NCBI GenBank assembly: GCA_026182355.1
Contig: JAPFBL010000592.1
Coordinates: 62,001-126,000, forward strand
Direction: 5' to 3'
Length of the DNA: 64,000 nucleotides
From: Hermatobates lingyangjiaoensis
Lineage: Eukaryota > Arthropoda > Insecta > Hemiptera > Hermatobatidae
Shown here: piece after piece, positions 62,190 to 64,000 of the stretch
Layout: the number at the start of each line of letters is the position of its first letter
Position numbering within the stretch: the first letter of the stretch is position 1
Program-made: the position numbers and the translations under genes
Notes under the pieces: generated by a model
What the model was told of the DNA's origin: nothing
Databases searched by the model: none
Seen by the model: only the letters and a program-made list of their open reading frames with translations

Positions 62190-64000
62190 TTTAGCATGTT
62201 TTACTAATGACCATCTTTAGGAGTATAGCATTTGTGTAATGTATACTAAAGGTGAAATCCTTGTCTTTAGTTATGAATACTTGAGAATGTGTGTGAACCG
62301 ACACGTTACAATCATCTGTAATGAACCATCTTCAGGCGTATTGCATATGTGTAATGTGGACTAAAGGTGAAATCCTTGTCTTTAGTTATGAATACTTGAG
62401 AATGTATGTGAACCGACACGTTACAATCATCTGTAATGAACCATCTTCAGGAGTATTGCACATGTGTAATGTGGAATAAAGGTGAAATCCTTGTCTTCAG
62501 TTATGAATACTTGAGAATGTGTGTGTACTGACATTTTACATTCATCTCTAATGAACCATCTTCAGGCGTATTGCATATGTGTAATGTGGACTAAAGGTGA
62601 AATCCTTGTCTTCAGTCATGAATACTTGAGATTGTGTGTGTACTGAGATGTTAAATTCATCTCTAATGAACCATCTTCAGGAGTACTGCATATGTGTAAT
62701 ATGAACTAAAGATGAAATCCTTGTCTCTAGTTATGAATAATTGAGAATGTGTGTTCACTGATATTTTACATTCATCTCTAATAAACCATCTTCAGGAGTA
62801 TGATATACGGGTAATTACCTATATGAAAAGTGTACTAAAGTTGATTAACTGTCTTCAGTTACTAATCTTTAAAATCGTTTGTGTTTTTTTTATTTTGTAG
62901 CACGCTTCATAGAGTATATTACATACCGTCATGTTAAAAATGTTTAAAAATATGTGTACACCGACATTTTATATCCATTACTGATTACCATCTTCAGGAG
63001 TATGTTATAAGTTTAAGTTACAAATAGGTAATGTGGACTAAAGTTTAAATCCTTGTTTTGAGTTATGAATTCCTGGAAAAAAATGTCTCTACTGACATTT
63101 TACATTGATCACTAATGAACCATCTTTAGGAGTATGGCGTATGAAAAACTTTTAACAAAACTAATTAAATTTAAACGATTGTCCTCAGTGGTGAATATTT
63201 GAAAAAAAATGTAGATAACTACATTTGAAATTTATTAATGATTTATCATTTTCAGGGGTATATTTTATGTACAATTACAAATGATAAAATGGACAAAATT
63301 TAAATTATTATTTTGATTAATGCATTTTTAAACAAAGTGTGTAACTTATAACTCAATTTGCCATGATAATGATCATCTTCAAGAGTATGGTGTGTGTGCA
63401 TTTTATTTTTTATATGCATTTTATTTTGTACAATTATAATCGGAAATGTGAACTAAAATTACTAAATTTGGTATTCATTACAGAAATAGCCATCTTCAGG
63501 AGTATAAGGTATGATTCTGAATGAAGAATCCTCTTTTGATGACTACATTTGGTACTGTCAAAAGTATCTCTAATTCCATAGTTATGAACGATTATATTCT
63601 ATGGCTCTGATGAAGGTTCACATATAATTGAGTTTTAATTACTAAAATTATCTATAAAGATTGTTCAATTAATTTAAAATATCATAGCTATCAACGATTG
63701 TATTATGTGGCTCTGAAGAAGTTTTAAACTAATTGAATTATAGTGAAGCCAAAATATCTACAAAAGCATGGTAGTTTTACCTCATACTCCATGTCTATGA
63801 GAGACTTCTTGTATGGCTCTGAAGATGATTTTTTATCTAATTTAATTATAATAAAGTGAAATTCTGTATAAATATATGTTAGTTTATCTCCAATTCAATA
63901 CCTTTGAATGATTGTCTTCTTTGGCTCTGAAGAAGGTTCATATTTAATTGAATTATAATAGATGAAATTAATTATAAAAGTTGGTTTCATTTCAAACATT
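62190..64000 (-). repeat. 115-bp-period satellite with degenerate hammerhead-like motif
   Basis: GGTGAAATCCTTGTC recurs at 62251, 62366, 62481, 62596 and (as GATGAAATCC) 62711, an exact 115-bp period, then decays through about 63500. On the minus strand each unit has CTC-CTGAAGA-T-GGTTCAT..ATGA followed by GTAACGTGTC or GTAAAATGTC, close to the GAAACATGTC of families N and R. From about 63600 a related CTCTGAAGAAGG motif appears on the plus strand. The right end lies beyond the window. Confidence 0.75.

Overview
This is a eukaryotic, almost certainly metazoan, nuclear segment. It is strongly AT-rich, intron-bearing and dominated by transposable elements. Two things point to an arthropod: the LINE and SINE copies end in (CCTAA)n, the complement of the arthropod telomere motif TTAGG, and the retroelements and Helitrons are of common arthropod type. 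The species cannot be told from the sequence. No bacterial operons, CRISPR array, rRNA gene or intact tRNA gene was seen.

Host genes are sparse. Two phase-compatible exons at 2271-2461 and 8426-8558 (+ strand) encode a snurportin-1-like segment (importin-beta adaptor for m3G-capped snRNPs). Their ~6 kb intron is packed with repeats, including a hAT MITE with a perfect 8-bp target duplication. A third well-formed exon candidate (32766-32920) belongs to an unrecognised gene.

The dominant feature is a swarm of Penelope-like retroelements (PLEs). Coding remnants are a PLE with YVDD reverse transcriptase and GIY-YIG endonuclease (44548-46083, one in-frame stop, flanked by inverted terminal repeats), a second RT/GIY-YIG fragment truncated just before its YIDD box (9763-10824, - strand), GIY-YIG pieces at ~11974-12270, 12978-13400, 13444-13866 and 60953-61440, and an RT piece at 43660-44057. 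Around them lie about twenty families of short PLE-terminal repeats, most of them foldbacks abutting (TA)n tracts.

Nearly every family carries the same hidden RNA motif: CUGANGA, one extra base, a stem II hairpin, GAA, a self-complementary 4-6 nt block (ACGU, AUAU, AAUU, AGCU, ACGCGU, AGAUCU, ACAUGU or ACCGGU), one H base, then a strand pairing with the bases just upstream of CUGANGA. This is a minimal type I hammerhead ribozyme whose helix III can only form between two molecules. Stem I, stem II and helix III change sequence between families while keeping pairing. In several families the tertiary C3-G8 pair becomes U3-A8. Minimal hammerheads in PLE terminal repeats are known; the density, diversity, C3/G8 covariation and 5'-to-5' foldback arrangement seen here are the main points of interest.

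Other content: a LINE 3' fragment with a 13-bp target duplication; tRNA-derived SINEs that share its 3' tail, including a four-unit head-to-tail array (49667-50795); Helitron remnants (23791-24291, 24800-25870, 52642-53050); a ~2 kb unclassified AT-rich repeat in tandem (34835-38525) with inverted copies elsewhere; minisatellites (15740-16500, 22363-22795, 39746-39970, 56521-57080); and a 115-bp-period satellite at the right end (62190-64000). Large parts of 26300-34800 and 51890-54500 are AT-rich and show nothing recognisable.
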